A stretch of 17,347 nt of DNA. Source: Devosia sp. (GTDB lineage: Bacteria; Pseudomonadota; Alphaproteobacteria; Rhizobiales; Devosiaceae). Under the pieces are notes generated by a model. It was given only the letters and a program-made list of their open reading frames with translations. It made no database searches and was not told the DNA's origin. Both the position numbers and the translations under genes were made by a program. The stretch is from assembly GCA_016793415.1 (NCBI GenBank), contig JAEUMC010000563.1, positions 1 through 17,347 of the forward strand, written 5' to 3'. Every line of letters starts with the position of its first letter. Position 1 is the stretch's first letter. Below, in pieces: positions 7,570 to 14,468 of the stretch.

Positions 7570-9398
7570 CCTCGCAAGCCATCGATGCCGCCGTGATCCT
7601 CCCCCGCGTGGCGGGGGAGGGGGCCCATGCGGAGCATGGGGGAGGGGGCGGCCACACTCTCAGTAGCACTGGCACGGACATCCTTGCCTCCCGCCTCCTC
7701 GCCATCGCCGCCGACCTGGCGGCGCCGCGTGAGGCGATCGACGGCGCCTTCGTCGCCGTCGGCAGTCGCCTTGCCGAGTGCGCCGATATCCTCTCCCGCC
7801 TCACCGAGACGTTCGAGACCCTGCCGGTCGACCTCGAGGGGCCGGACCTTGCCGAGGCCACTGACCGCCTGGCGGTGGTCGGTCGCCGCGCCGGTGAGAT
7901 CGCGGTGACGCTTGGCGCCGAGCAGGCCGACCTCAACCGTCTGGTCGACGCACTGCGCGGCGCGGCGCATCCGATTTCCGAGCTCAGGCGCACCGTCAAG
8001 ATGATGGGCATCGTCGCCATCAATGCCCGCGTCGTCGCCGCCAGCGTGGTCAGTGATACCGAGGACTTCGGCGTCTTCACCACCGACATCGCGCAACTGT
8101 CCGAATCCGCCGCCACCACCATCCAACGCTTCTCGCGCACCTATGAGGCGCTCAGCATCGTCGTCGGCGAAGCCGCAATGGCACGCGCCAGTTTCGAACA
8201 AGCGCATCGCGACACCCTCTCGACCCTCGCCACCGAGCTCGAGCGCGACCTGGCTGAGGTCACCGAGCAGCGCCTCACCTCGGTGCGCTCCAGCGCCGTC
8301 ACCGGCCAGATGTCCCGCGCCATCGCCGACAAGGTTGCCACCACCGTCATGGCCCTGCAGGTCGGCGACGCCACCCGCCAGCGCGTCGAACACGTCGAAG
8401 CCGCCTTGCGCGATCTCTCCGCCCTCCTCCTCCCCGAGGGGGCCCGTGCGGAGCATGGGGGAGGGGGGAGCCGGACCCTCAGTGACCCCATCACCGAGCT
8501 GCAGCGCCAGCAACTGGCTGGTGCTCGCGAAACCCTCGTCCTCGAAATGGCTTCCGGCGCCGACGCGCTGACCCAACTCGCCACCGATGTGGAAGCCGTG
8601 CTTGCGCACGCGCAGGAGGTCTACGGCTCGGCCGAGAACCGCTCCGCGCTGTCCGAGCTGCACAGCGCCGTGCGTCGGGCCGTCACCGTGCTGCGCGATT
8701 GCGAAAGCGAGCGCGAAAAGCTCGACCGGGTTGCGGTCGCTGTCTCGGAGACCGTCGGCGTGCTGCTCAACCACGTCGAGGCAGTGCAGGAGATCGAGTA
8801 CAAGATGCGGCTCGTCTCGCTCAACGCCGCGGTCAAATGCGCCCAGCTCGGGCCGCGCGGCCGCGCCCTCGATGTCATCGCCCAGCAGCTCCGGACCCTC
8901 ACCGGCGAAACCGTCGTCTCCGCCCATGAGGCGGTCGAGCGGCTCAACCAGGCGGCGCAGTTCTCCGCCGCCTTCACCAATGCCACCGGCGCCGGCGCCG
9001 GCCGCGTCGGCGATCTCGAACGTGAGGCCGCCGCCTCGCTCACCCAGCTCGAAACCGTCGGCATGCGCATGAAGAAGGCGCTGGTCGAACTCTATGACGA
9101 TGGCCCCAGGGTGGCCGATCGGCTGCACCAGGCCGTCGACAGCCTTGCCAACCATGGCGCCATCTCGGAAGCACTCAGCGATATCGAACTGGGCATCGCC
9201 GGGTTGATCCTCCCCCGTGAGGGCGATCACCCGGAGAGCGGCGATGCGGCGGAACTCGACCAGTTCCTTGCCACCCTGCGCAAGCGCTACACGATGGATG
9301 CCGAGCGCCGCGTCCACGACGCCTTCACCGGCATCGAAATCGCCCCCGAGCCCGCCGCCGACACCTCGGAAACCGCGCTGGACGACCTGTTCTTCTAG
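7566..9398 (+). CDS. Soluble MCP-like protein with CheZ-like motif and CheY-docking-like tail
   Basis: This 610-residue protein has no signal peptide or membrane segment and is rich in Ala/Glu/Leu/Arg, as expected for long coiled-coil helices. Two segments recall the receptor hairpin tip: residues about 140-160 ([20 protein letters not shown]) and about 405-438 ([20 protein letters not shown]). Between them D268-A-T-R-Q272-R lies in a helix, similar to the D-x-T-x-Q catalytic signature of CheZ. The protein ends TALDDLFF, like the acidic/hydrophobic C-terminal CheY-P-binding peptide of CheZ. ATGA overlap with cheB places it in the adaptation module. I infer a CheY-P phosphatase or array-associated regulator; a cytoplasmic receptor remnant is the alternative. 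Two in-frame G/C palindromic repeats interrupt it (about residues 11-34 and 288-308), and a weaker third lies near 547-556. Confidence 0.75.
   Translation: MTSQAIDAAVILPRVAGEGAHAEHGGGGGHTLSSTGTDILASRLLAIAADLAAPREAIDGAFVAVGSRLAECADILSRLTETFETLPVDLEGPDLAEATDRLAVVGRRAGEIAVTLGAEQADLNRLVDALRGAAHPISELRRTVKMMGIVAINARVVAASVVSDTEDFGVFTTDIAQLSESAATTIQRFSRTYEALSIVVGEAAMARASFEQAHRDTLSTLATELERDLAEVTEQRLTSVRSSAVTGQMSRAIADKVATTVMALQVGDATRQRVEHVEAALRDLSALLLPEGARAEHGGGGSRTLSDPITELQRQQLAGARETLVLEMASGADALTQLATDVEAVLAHAQEVYGSAENRSALSELHSAVRRAVTVLRDCESEREKLDRVAVAVSETVGVLLNHVEAVQEIEYKMRLVSLNAAVKCAQLGPRGRALDVIAQQLRTLTGETVVSAHEAVERLNQAAQFSAAFTNATGAGAGRVGDLEREAAASLTQLETVGMRMKKALVELYDDGPRVADRLHQAVDSLANHGAISEALSDIELGIAGLILPREGDHPESGDAAELDQFLATLRKRYTMDAERRVHDAFTGIEIAPEPAADTSETALDDLFF
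7598..7667 (+). repeat. In-frame palindromic repeat, copy A, inside orf610
   Basis: Near the 5' end of the 610-residue gene an 8-bp hairpin (7598-7605/7613-7620) is followed by a 7-bp hairpin CCCATGC-GGA-GCATGGG (7624-7640) and a G-rich tail. It adds the low-complexity peptide [12 protein letters not shown] and ends THTLSS-like (HTLSS, residues 30-34). The core GAGGGGGCCC(A/G)TGCGGAGC is shared with the copy at 8427-8484, in the same codon phase. This looks like a mobile palindromic element tolerated within a coding region. Confidence 0.7.
8427..8484 (+). repeat. In-frame palindromic repeat, copy B, inside orf610
   Basis: This second copy carries the hairpin CCCGTGC-GGA-GCATGGG (8443-8459, one G-T wobble) flanked by G/C-rich tracts and encodes [14 protein letters not shown] followed by SRTLSDP. 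It matches copy A over about 50 bases with few changes, in the same reading frame. The upstream hairpin of copy A is reduced here. It lies just after the CheZ-like helix, in what is probably a surface linker. Confidence 0.7.
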
Positions 9399-9520
9399 GT
9401 TGATAGGGCGCGTGCAGTTTGTCCACTAGGGGGCCAAACTTGACCACACCCAGCGGCTCCCCGCCTTCTTGAGTTCTGGAACGAGGCGGCTGACGGTCGG
9501 TAGCGTCGCGGCTGTCGTGG

Positions 9521-10735
9521 TCAGCCTTTGATTAGTCTGTCATCAGCCTGCGGCGTCAGCAGGAACTCGACTGGCGAGAACTTATAGCGTAGCGCTGCCA
9601 CCTCCTTCACAGCTGCAGACCCCGGCACGTACTCGAATGTCGCCGAATCGAACAAACAGACGTTTTGGCCAGCGCCAACCGAACTCTTGAACACCACACC
9701 ATCGAAGCCGCGTTGCCTTGCAACATCCGCGACCAATTGAGTGATTGAGTAGTGGCCGGCCGCCTCGGGCACGATAGGCCGGCTCATTGCATTGTCGGTA
9801 GCGACAATGAAGCTGAACAGGTCGAGTTGCTCGTCGCTGCCGGCAAACGCGTCGATGTCGACATTGAAGTTGGCAAGCCGCACCTCGCGTACCGCGCGAA
9901 AACTCCCAACCGAGAGCTGGTGGCCGGGGTGCGGTCGCACTTCGGCGGCGGCCGTCTCCGCGTCAGACGCGAGGTATAGAAACGAGACCCCGGCACGGTT
10001 GAGCCGACCTCCCCGAGCCAAAGGGGGCGGCGGCGCTCCGAGCAGGTCTCCCTGGTACGGTCTGCTCCTAACGCGCGGGTTCAGGCTCAAAGCTTCAAAG
10101 GTGACGTATCTGCCATCGGTGCCAATTCTGGCACGATAGAAGGTGGTCCCCTCAGCGACGGTGTTGTCGATGCGGCGGCCGATCGCGTCGAATACCTTCC
10201 GAACGGCGGGTTCGACCACATAGTAGTTCTCCTGCGCGATGCGCTTACGTGCTTCGCGAAACAGTTCGCTCTGGCCACTCTTCAACGCCGTCAGCAGAGT
10301 GTTCTGGAGTCCGTCCGAATGGCCCGCATGTAGTGCTACTCCGCTCTCGTATGGCGGGTAGACATCCGATACCAGTCGCAGCAGGTAGGGCTCTGAATCC
10401 AGGGCGCTCCTACGGTGTGTCGCGGTCTCCTCGTGATGGATGATTGGGTTAGGATCACTGAGCAGGCCAGAGATCTCGTCGCCACCAAAGTGCCGGTTGT
10501 AGCGTTCCTCGTCGTATTCGTAGCGGATAAGTGCCTTCACAAGGTTGCTCAACGCCACAAACTGCTCGGGAGCGGCGCTCAGATATGGCGCTTCGTCTGG
10601 ATCGCGAAAGCAAATGCCACACACGGTGTCACGCACGCCGTAGGCTGCAATGAACCGCTTAAGGGCCGGATGCTTTGCGCAGTCTTCGCATAGCGAGCAG
10701 TCCTCGCTCTCGATTTCAGAACGGTCGATCGCCAT
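9521..10735 (-). CDS. RES-domain protein with cysteine-rich HEPN/RES_NTD1-like N-terminus
   Basis: This 404-residue protein is transcribed towards the chemotaxis operon. The N-terminus has C13-x2-C16-x2-C19 and C39-x2-C42, a likely zinc site, followed by a helical region. This layout matches the N-terminal domain that Pfam names HEPN/RES N-terminal domain 1. The C-terminal half (about 195-370) is a RES domain: R201 in TFYRAR, GRLNRAGVSFLYLA at 243-256, E265 in TAAAEVRP, and S351/S352 in VFKSSVG. RES proteins studied to date degrade NAD+ and act as toxins, usually beside an Xre-like antitoxin; none is seen here. The ATG (rc of 10733-10735) follows a purine-rich AGAGGGAG. Base composition is less GC-biased than the neighbours, suggesting acquisition. 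It may be a defence or stress effector rather than a classic toxin-antitoxin component. Confidence 0.85.
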   Translation of the reverse strand: MAIDRSEIESEDCSLCEDCAKHPALKRFIAAYGVRDTVCGICFRDPDEAPYLSAAPEQFVALSNLVKALIRYEYDEERYNRHFGGDEISGLLSDPNPIIHHEETATHRRSALDSEPYLLRLVSDVYPPYESGVALHAGHSDGLQNTLLTALKSGQSELFREARKRIAQENYYVVEPAVRKVFDAIGRRIDNTVAEGTTFYRARIGTDGRYVTFEALSLNPRVRSRPYQGDLLGAPPPPLARGGRLNRAGVSFLYLASDAETAAAEVRPHPGHQLSVGSFRAVREVRLANFNVDIDAFAGSDEQLDLFSFIVATDNAMSRPIVPEAAGHYSITQLVADVARQRGFDGVVFKSSVGAGQNVCLFDSATFEYVPGSAAVKEVAALRYKFSPVEFLLTPQADDRLIKG

Positions 10736-10904
10736 TGCACTCCCTCTTCTTCCCGGCTCTTAGCCATCGCGGCGCGCCGCCGCAATGCCGCGCCTTCCCC
10801 CTGCTGTTGGCTGCTCGTCAAACCATGGCGCCATATCCGAAGCCTTAGCAGCACCGGACCGTCTCGCCGGATTGGTCCTCAAGTCGCCCCGCCCAACATG
10901 TGAT

Positions 10905-10936
10905 TTGACGTAACGGAACCTGGTCCGACATATATG
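10905..10936 (+). promoter_or_regulatory. Possible sigma-70-type promoter before the small ORF
   Basis: TTGACG at 10905-10910 is followed about 18 bases later by an AT-rich stretch (CATATATG, 10929-10936) in an otherwise G/C-rich gap. It would start transcription about 60 bases before the small + strand ORF. The -10 match is poor and the spacing ambiguous. The rest of the 10736-10998 gap shows no gene, repeat or RNA that I recognise. Confidence 0.25.
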
Positions 10937-10998
10937 CGTTTACACGTATACAGGGGCGGCGGGCCTCTGGTTATGTGAGTCTGTCGGGGGCCAATCCG

Positions 10999-11217
10999 AT
11001 GAGTGACGTGGACGACCGTGAGCTCGGTGAGCTCCTGGCAATGTTGCGCGGCAGCGACGAACACTTCGATACCCATCGCCTCACCAGTTTCTCCGATGCC
11101 ACGCTGCTCGAGGTTCTCCACCCGCTGGGCGACGGTCGGCTGGTGACCAACGTGCCAAGCTTCGTGGCGGTCCGCGAAGAACTGCGTCGCCGCGGCCTGC
11201 TGCCGCGCGATCATTGA
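10999..11217 (+). CDS. Small hypothetical protein
   Basis: I do not recognise this 72-residue protein. From the ATG at 10999 it reads MSDVDDRELGELLAML, then a middle segment with SFSDATLLEVLHPLGDGRLV, and ends in a basic helix VREELRRRGLLPRDH. It has no membrane segment, signal peptide or cysteines. GGGGG at 10986-10990 gives a plausible ribosome binding site for this start. An upstream in-frame GTG at 10975 would add eight residues but lacks a better site. The codons keep the G/C third-position bias of genuine local genes, which supports it. It lies alone between the divergent RES gene and lacI, and is not positioned as an antitoxin cotranscribed with the RES gene. Confidence 0.5.
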   Translation: MSDVDDRELGELLAMLRGSDEHFDTHRLTSFSDATLLEVLHPLGDGRLVTNVPSFVAVREELRRRGLLPRDH

Positions 11218-11309
11218 AACAAGTGTGTGGCCGGACAGCGCGTTAGCCTCGACCGCAAGCTGCCAAATCCACACGCACCGTTCCCACCTAGACTCCCGCC
11301 GAGACTTCC

Positions 11310-11321
11310 GGTAACGTTCCC
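11310..11321. promoter_or_regulatory. Likely LacI-family operator upstream of lacI
   Basis: GGTAACGTTCCC is palindromic at 10 of 12 positions around a central CG, as expected for LacI-family operators, and lies 33 bases before the lacI start. Matching half-sites flank it: CGTTCCC at 11279-11285 and GGGAACG at 11332-11338. The perfect version, GGGAACGTTCCC, occurs at 12445-12456. Autoregulation by the adjacent repressor is inferred. Confidence 0.55.
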
Positions 11322-11353
11322 AATAGATGCCGGGAACGGCACGAGGAGGATGC

Positions 11354-12397
11354 ATGGGCAGACGGCCCACCATCATTGATGTGGCCAAGCTGGCCGGGGT
11401 GTCGAAAAGCACCGCCGCGCGGGCGCTCTCCGATTCTCCCGACGTCAACGACATCACCCGCGACAAGGTCCGCAAGGCCGCGCTTGCCAGTGGCTATGAG
11501 CGCAACCACCTAGCCGTCGGCATGCGCTCGGGCCGTTCCGGCCTGTTCGGCCTCGTTATCCCAGACATCACCAACCCGTTCTGGGCCGAAGTCGCCCGCG
11601 GCGCCCAGGATGTGGTGGAAGAGAACGGCGCCTCGTTGCTGGTCTTTTCCTCAGACTGGGACCATGGCCGCGAAGCCAATCATTTGCGGGCCTTGCGCCA
11701 GGCCCGCGTCGAAGGCGCCATCGTCAACCCGGTCTCCGACAATGTCGATGATTTCGGCCGCTTCGGTCTGCCCTTCGTGCTGATCGGCTCGAGCGCCGAG
11801 CGCTTTCCCGATACCCCCTCGATTGGCTCCGACATCGCCCAGGCGGTGCGGCTGGGCCTCGATCACCTGGTGTCCCTGGGGCACCCGACGCCGGCGCTCA
11901 TCCTCGGGCCGAAGTCGCGTCTGGCGCGCGCACGCTTCCTGCGTACCGTGCACGAACATTGCCTCGAGCGGGATATCGATCCGGCGGTGCTGCTCACCGA
12001 AGACAGCGACTACACCTTCGAGGGCGGCTTTGCCGCCATGCAGCGTCTCATGGCGCGCCGCCCGCATGGGCATCTCGCGGTATTCTGTGCCAACGACCTG
12101 ATCGCGCTCGGCGCGCTGCTTGCTGCCCGCGAGGCGGGACGCGAATGCCCGCGCGACGTCTCCATTCTCGGCTTCGACGGGGTGCCTGCCGGCGCCTTCT
12201 CCTGGCCTGGTCTCACCACCATCGAGAAGCCGGCCCGTGAGCTCGGCCGTCGCGCCGCCCAGGCGCTGTTCGATGAAATCGCCGGTCGTCCGCAGGATGG
12301 CCGCACCTATTTGCCGTGCCGCCTGATCGAGCGAGGCTCACTCGCCGATCTCAGCGCGCAAACGCCCCTGCGCGTTGCAGGAGCGGGGAGGAGCTAA
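11354..12397 (+). CDS. LacI-family transcriptional regulator
   Basis: This is a 347-residue sugar-responsive DNA-binding protein, the usual family length. The helix-turn-helix is at residues 6-25 (TIIDVAKLAGVSKSTAARAL), followed by the hinge (about 50-62) and a periplasmic-binding-protein-like effector domain (about 63-325). Recognisable family segments include GLVIPDITNPFWAEV, CANDLIALG and ILGFDGVPAG. I chose ATG 11354 because it is preceded by GAGGAGGA at 11343-11350 and starts right before the HTH; an in-frame ATG at 11327 would add nine unlikely residues. It is the first gene of the sugar-uptake operon, with permease translation starting two bases after its stop. It probably represses the operon through AACGTT-centred palindromes; the inducer is unknown. 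Confidence 0.93.
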   Translation: MGRRPTIIDVAKLAGVSKSTAARALSDSPDVNDITRDKVRKAALASGYERNHLAVGMRSGRSGLFGLVIPDITNPFWAEVARGAQDVVEENGASLLVFSSDWDHGREANHLRALRQARVEGAIVNPVSDNVDDFGRFGLPFVLIGSSAERFPDTPSIGSDIAQAVRLGLDHLVSLGHPTPALILGPKSRLARARFLRTVHEHCLERDIDPAVLLTEDSDYTFEGGFAAMQRLMARRPHGHLAVFCANDLIALGALLAAREAGRECPRDVSILGFDGVPAGAFSWPGLTTIEKPARELGRRAAQALFDEIAGRPQDGRTYLPCRLIERGSLADLSAQTPLRVAGAGRS

Positions 12398-12399
12398 GC

Positions 12400-13356
12400 A
12401 TGTCGAGCGTCGAGCAAAACGCGACGGCTATCGCATCTGTGTCCGGGAACGTTCCCATATCGCGGCGCGTCGCCAATGGCATCCGCCGCTGGTGGCCTTA
12501 CTACGTCATGCTCGCCCCCGGCCTGCTGTTCTTCCTCATCTGGCACTATTTCCCGATCTGGGAAGCCAAGATGGCGTTCGAACAGGTGCGCATCATCCCG
12601 CCCAACCTGTGGGTAGGGCTCAAGCACTTCCAGACCCTGTTTGCCTCGCCGGTGTTCTACCAGGTGCTGGCCAACACCCTGATCATCTCGACGCTGAAAA
12701 TCCTGTTCGTCTTCCCGGTGCCGATCATCGTGGCGCTGCTGTTGAACGAAGTGCGCAGCGGCAAGCTCCGCAAGTTCGTGCAGTCGGCGATCTACCTGCC
12801 GCACTTTCTGAGCTGGGTGGTGATCGCCGGCATCTTCATCGCCATCCTGTCACCGTCCGACGGCGCGGTGAACCAGATCACCGGGCTGTTCGGCATCAAG
12901 CCCACCGCCTTCATGACCGACGGCAATTCCAGCCGCTGGGTGCTGGTGTTCTCCGAGATCTGGCGTTCGGCCGGCTGGGACAGCCTGCTTTACCTCGCCG
13001 CCATCATCGGCATCGATCAGTCGCTCTACGAGGCGGCCGAGCTTGATGGCGCCAATCGCTGGCAGAAGGTCTGGCACGTCACCATCCCGGGGATCGTGCC
13101 GACCATCGCCACGCTCTTCATCCTCAACATGGGGATGTTCCTGTCGGCCGACCTCAACCAGGTCATCAACTTCCTCAACGACGTGAACCGCGGTCAGATC
13201 GATATCCTCGATACCTATGTCTACCGCATCGGCCTCAGGACCGGCGAATACTCGCTGGCCACTGCCGCCGGCCTGTTCAAGGCGGTGTTCGGCATGATCC
13301 TCATCCTTTCGGCGCACTTCGTCTCGAAGCGCCTCACCGGCAAGGGAGTCTGGTGA
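12400..13356 (+). CDS. Carbohydrate ABC transporter permease (LplB type)
   Basis: This is a 318-residue inner-membrane subunit of a CUT1-class sugar importer. Six membrane segments can be seen at about 33-53, 88-115, 134-151, 181-203, 231-251 and 288-308. The cytoplasmic EAA loop that contacts the ATPase is at 211-230 (EAAELDGANRWQKVWHVTIP). The short N-terminal extension and the sequence WWPYYVMLAPGLLFFLIW resemble LplB-type polysaccharide permeases. The ATG at 12400 is supported by GGGGAGGAG at 12385-12393; an in-frame ATG further upstream (12316) would run through lacI and is rejected. Codons 16-19 contain the perfect palindrome GGGAACGTTCCC, a possible internal operator. The substrate cannot be told from sequence. 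Confidence 0.93.
   Translation: MSSVEQNATAIASVSGNVPISRRVANGIRRWWPYYVMLAPGLLFFLIWHYFPIWEAKMAFEQVRIIPPNLWVGLKHFQTLFASPVFYQVLANTLIISTLKILFVFPVPIIVALLLNEVRSGKLRKFVQSAIYLPHFLSWVVIAGIFIAILSPSDGAVNQITGLFGIKPTAFMTDGNSSRWVLVFSEIWRSAGWDSLLYLAAIIGIDQSLYEAAELDGANRWQKVWHVTIPGIVPTIATLFILNMGMFLSADLNQVINFLNDVNRGQIDILDTYVYRIGLRTGEYSLATAAGLFKAVFGMILILSAHFVSKRLTGKGVW
12445..12456. promoter_or_regulatory. Perfect 12-bp palindrome, probable intragenic LacI-family operator
   Basis: GGGAACGTTCCC is fully palindromic around CG and sits within the first codons of the permease gene. It is the symmetric version of the site before lacI, with centres 1135 bp apart. LacI-family repressors often use an auxiliary site for looping, or block elongation. 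The role here is inferred. Confidence 0.5.
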
Positions 13357-14267
13357 TGGCCGCGCCCAAGGGAACCGCGATCCGTCGCACGCCGCTCGAG
13401 CGCATCGAGTATGCCATCATCGTCACCACGCTGCTCGCCATGGTGGTGGTGATGCTGCAGCCGATCCTCAACCTGCTCGCCGTATCGTTCTCCGATCCGA
13501 GCCAGGTGGCGGGCAAGAGCGGCCTCGACATCTGGCCCTCGGGGTTCTCGCTCGACGTCTGGATGCTGCTCTTGCAGCACCCCAATGTGCAGCGCGGCAT
13601 CCTCAACTCGATCTTCATCACCGCCACCGCCACCTTCATCGGCGTCGTCGGCACGGCGCTGATGGCCTGGGGGCTGAGCCGGCCGAACCTGCCCGGCCGG
13701 CGCATCATCTTCCTCCTGGTCCTCGTCACCATCGTGTTCGAGCCCGGCATCATTCCCGACTACTTCCTGATGAAGCGGATGGGGCTGCTCGACAGCTACT
13801 GGAGCGTCATCCTCTACAAGGCGGTGAACGCCTGGTACCTGATCATCCTCGTCCGCTTCTTCGAGGAAATCCCCGAGGAGCTGCTCGAGGCGGCCGAACT
13901 CGACGGTGCCAACCCGTTCCAGATCTTCTTCCAGGTGGTGCTGCCACTGGCGAAGCCCGCGCTGGCGACCATCGCCCTGTTCTACCTGGTGTTCCACTGG
14001 AACGAGTTCTTCCGGGCGATGATCTACCTGAACGACCAGACCAAGTACCCGCTGCAGGTGGTGCTGCGGCAGTTCGTGGTCGAAGGCGACAAGCTCGCCA
14101 TCGTCGGCGCCGACAATGCCGCCAACAATATCGGCGTGGCGCAGATCAACCTGAAGGCGCTGAAGGCCGGGATGATCATCATCACCATCCTGCCCATCCT
14201 CGCCATCTACCCGCTGATCCTCAAGTTCTTCACCAAGGGCACGATGAGTGGAGCGTTGAAGGGATGA
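13356..14267 (+). CDS. Carbohydrate ABC transporter permease (YtcP type)
   Basis: This is a 303-residue second membrane subunit, pairing with the preceding permease to form the importer channel. Hydrophobic segments are visible at about 19-42, 85-106, 116-136, 150-167, 199-214 and 270-289. The EAA loop is at about 178-197 (EAAELDGANPFQIFFQVVLP). The protein ends in a short FFTKGTMSGALKG, typical of CUT1 permeases of this type. The ATG at 13356 overlaps the upstream stop by one base (TGATG), with AAGGGAG at 13342-13348 before it; an in-frame GTG at 13353 is one codon upstream and less well placed. Tight coupling ensures equal amounts of both subunits. Confidence 0.93.
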   Translation: MAAPKGTAIRRTPLERIEYAIIVTTLLAMVVVMLQPILNLLAVSFSDPSQVAGKSGLDIWPSGFSLDVWMLLLQHPNVQRGILNSIFITATATFIGVVGTALMAWGLSRPNLPGRRIIFLLVLVTIVFEPGIIPDYFLMKRMGLLDSYWSVILYKAVNAWYLIILVRFFEEIPEELLEAAELDGANPFQIFFQVVLPLAKPALATIALFYLVFHWNEFFRAMIYLNDQTKYPLQVVLRQFVVEGDKLAIVGADNAANNIGVAQINLKALKAGMIIITILPILAIYPLILKFFTKGTMSGALKG

Positions 14268-14298
14268 GGCTCTCTACGTCCAGCCGCCGGTGCGAGTT

Positions 14299-14407
14299 GA
14301 CCCCCACCCCTGTCCCCTCCCCCTACCGGGGAGGGAGACGCTCACACGGACGTCTCAGTCTGGGTCTCCCTCCCCCTGTTGAAGGGGAGGGGACAGGGGT
14401 GGGGGTC
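14299..14407. repeat. Long perfect-arm inverted repeat between permease and binding-protein genes
   Basis: Two perfectly complementary 24-bp arms (14299-14322 and 14384-14407) enclose an inner complementary pair of 12 bp (14328-14339 and 14364-14375) and a loop of about 24 bases. Each half can alternatively fold into its own 8-bp CCCTCCCC/GGGGAGGG hairpin. The arm content resembles the element before cheR. Lying between permease and binding-protein genes, it probably forms a strong RNA stem, protecting or limiting the mRNA so that binding protein and permease are made at different levels, as REP sequences do in E. coli malE-malF. It also looks like a small mobile repeat unit. Confidence 0.8.
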
Positions 14408-14468
14408 GGCCCGCGCCGGCGCTCAGAAGTCAACCAACACGAACAACAAGCATAACGGAGGAGAATCC

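Noticed and set aside
7533..9317. Minus-strand open frame of 594 codons opposite orf610
   Set aside because: The + strand has operon context, an ATGA overlap with cheB and receptor-like motifs. The antisense product is low-complexity and gives no family match by eye.
9461..9489. CCGCCT/AGGCGG stem in the gap between the convergent orf610 and RES genes as a bidirectional terminator
   Set aside because: Only 6 bp with a 17-nt loop and no T-run on either side. The 122-bp gap otherwise shows nothing I recognise.
10415..10693. Plus-strand open frame of 92 codons inside the RES gene
   Set aside because: It lies wholly within the RES-domain gene on the other strand, has no ribosome binding site and no recognisable features.
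10999..11217. Small ORF as antitoxin of the RES protein
   Set aside because: It is divergently placed, about 260 bp away, and has no Xre-type helix-turn-helix.
11328..11341. TGCCG-GGAA-CGGCA inverted repeat just before the lacI ribosome binding site as a separate operator
   Set aside because: It overlaps the GGGAACG half-site already counted with the AACGTT set; a separate role cannot be argued from one 5-bp stem.
12375..13046. Second + strand frame overlapping the first permease
   Set aside because: It is an arginine/histidine-rich out-of-frame product. The permease frame has six membrane segments and an EAA loop.
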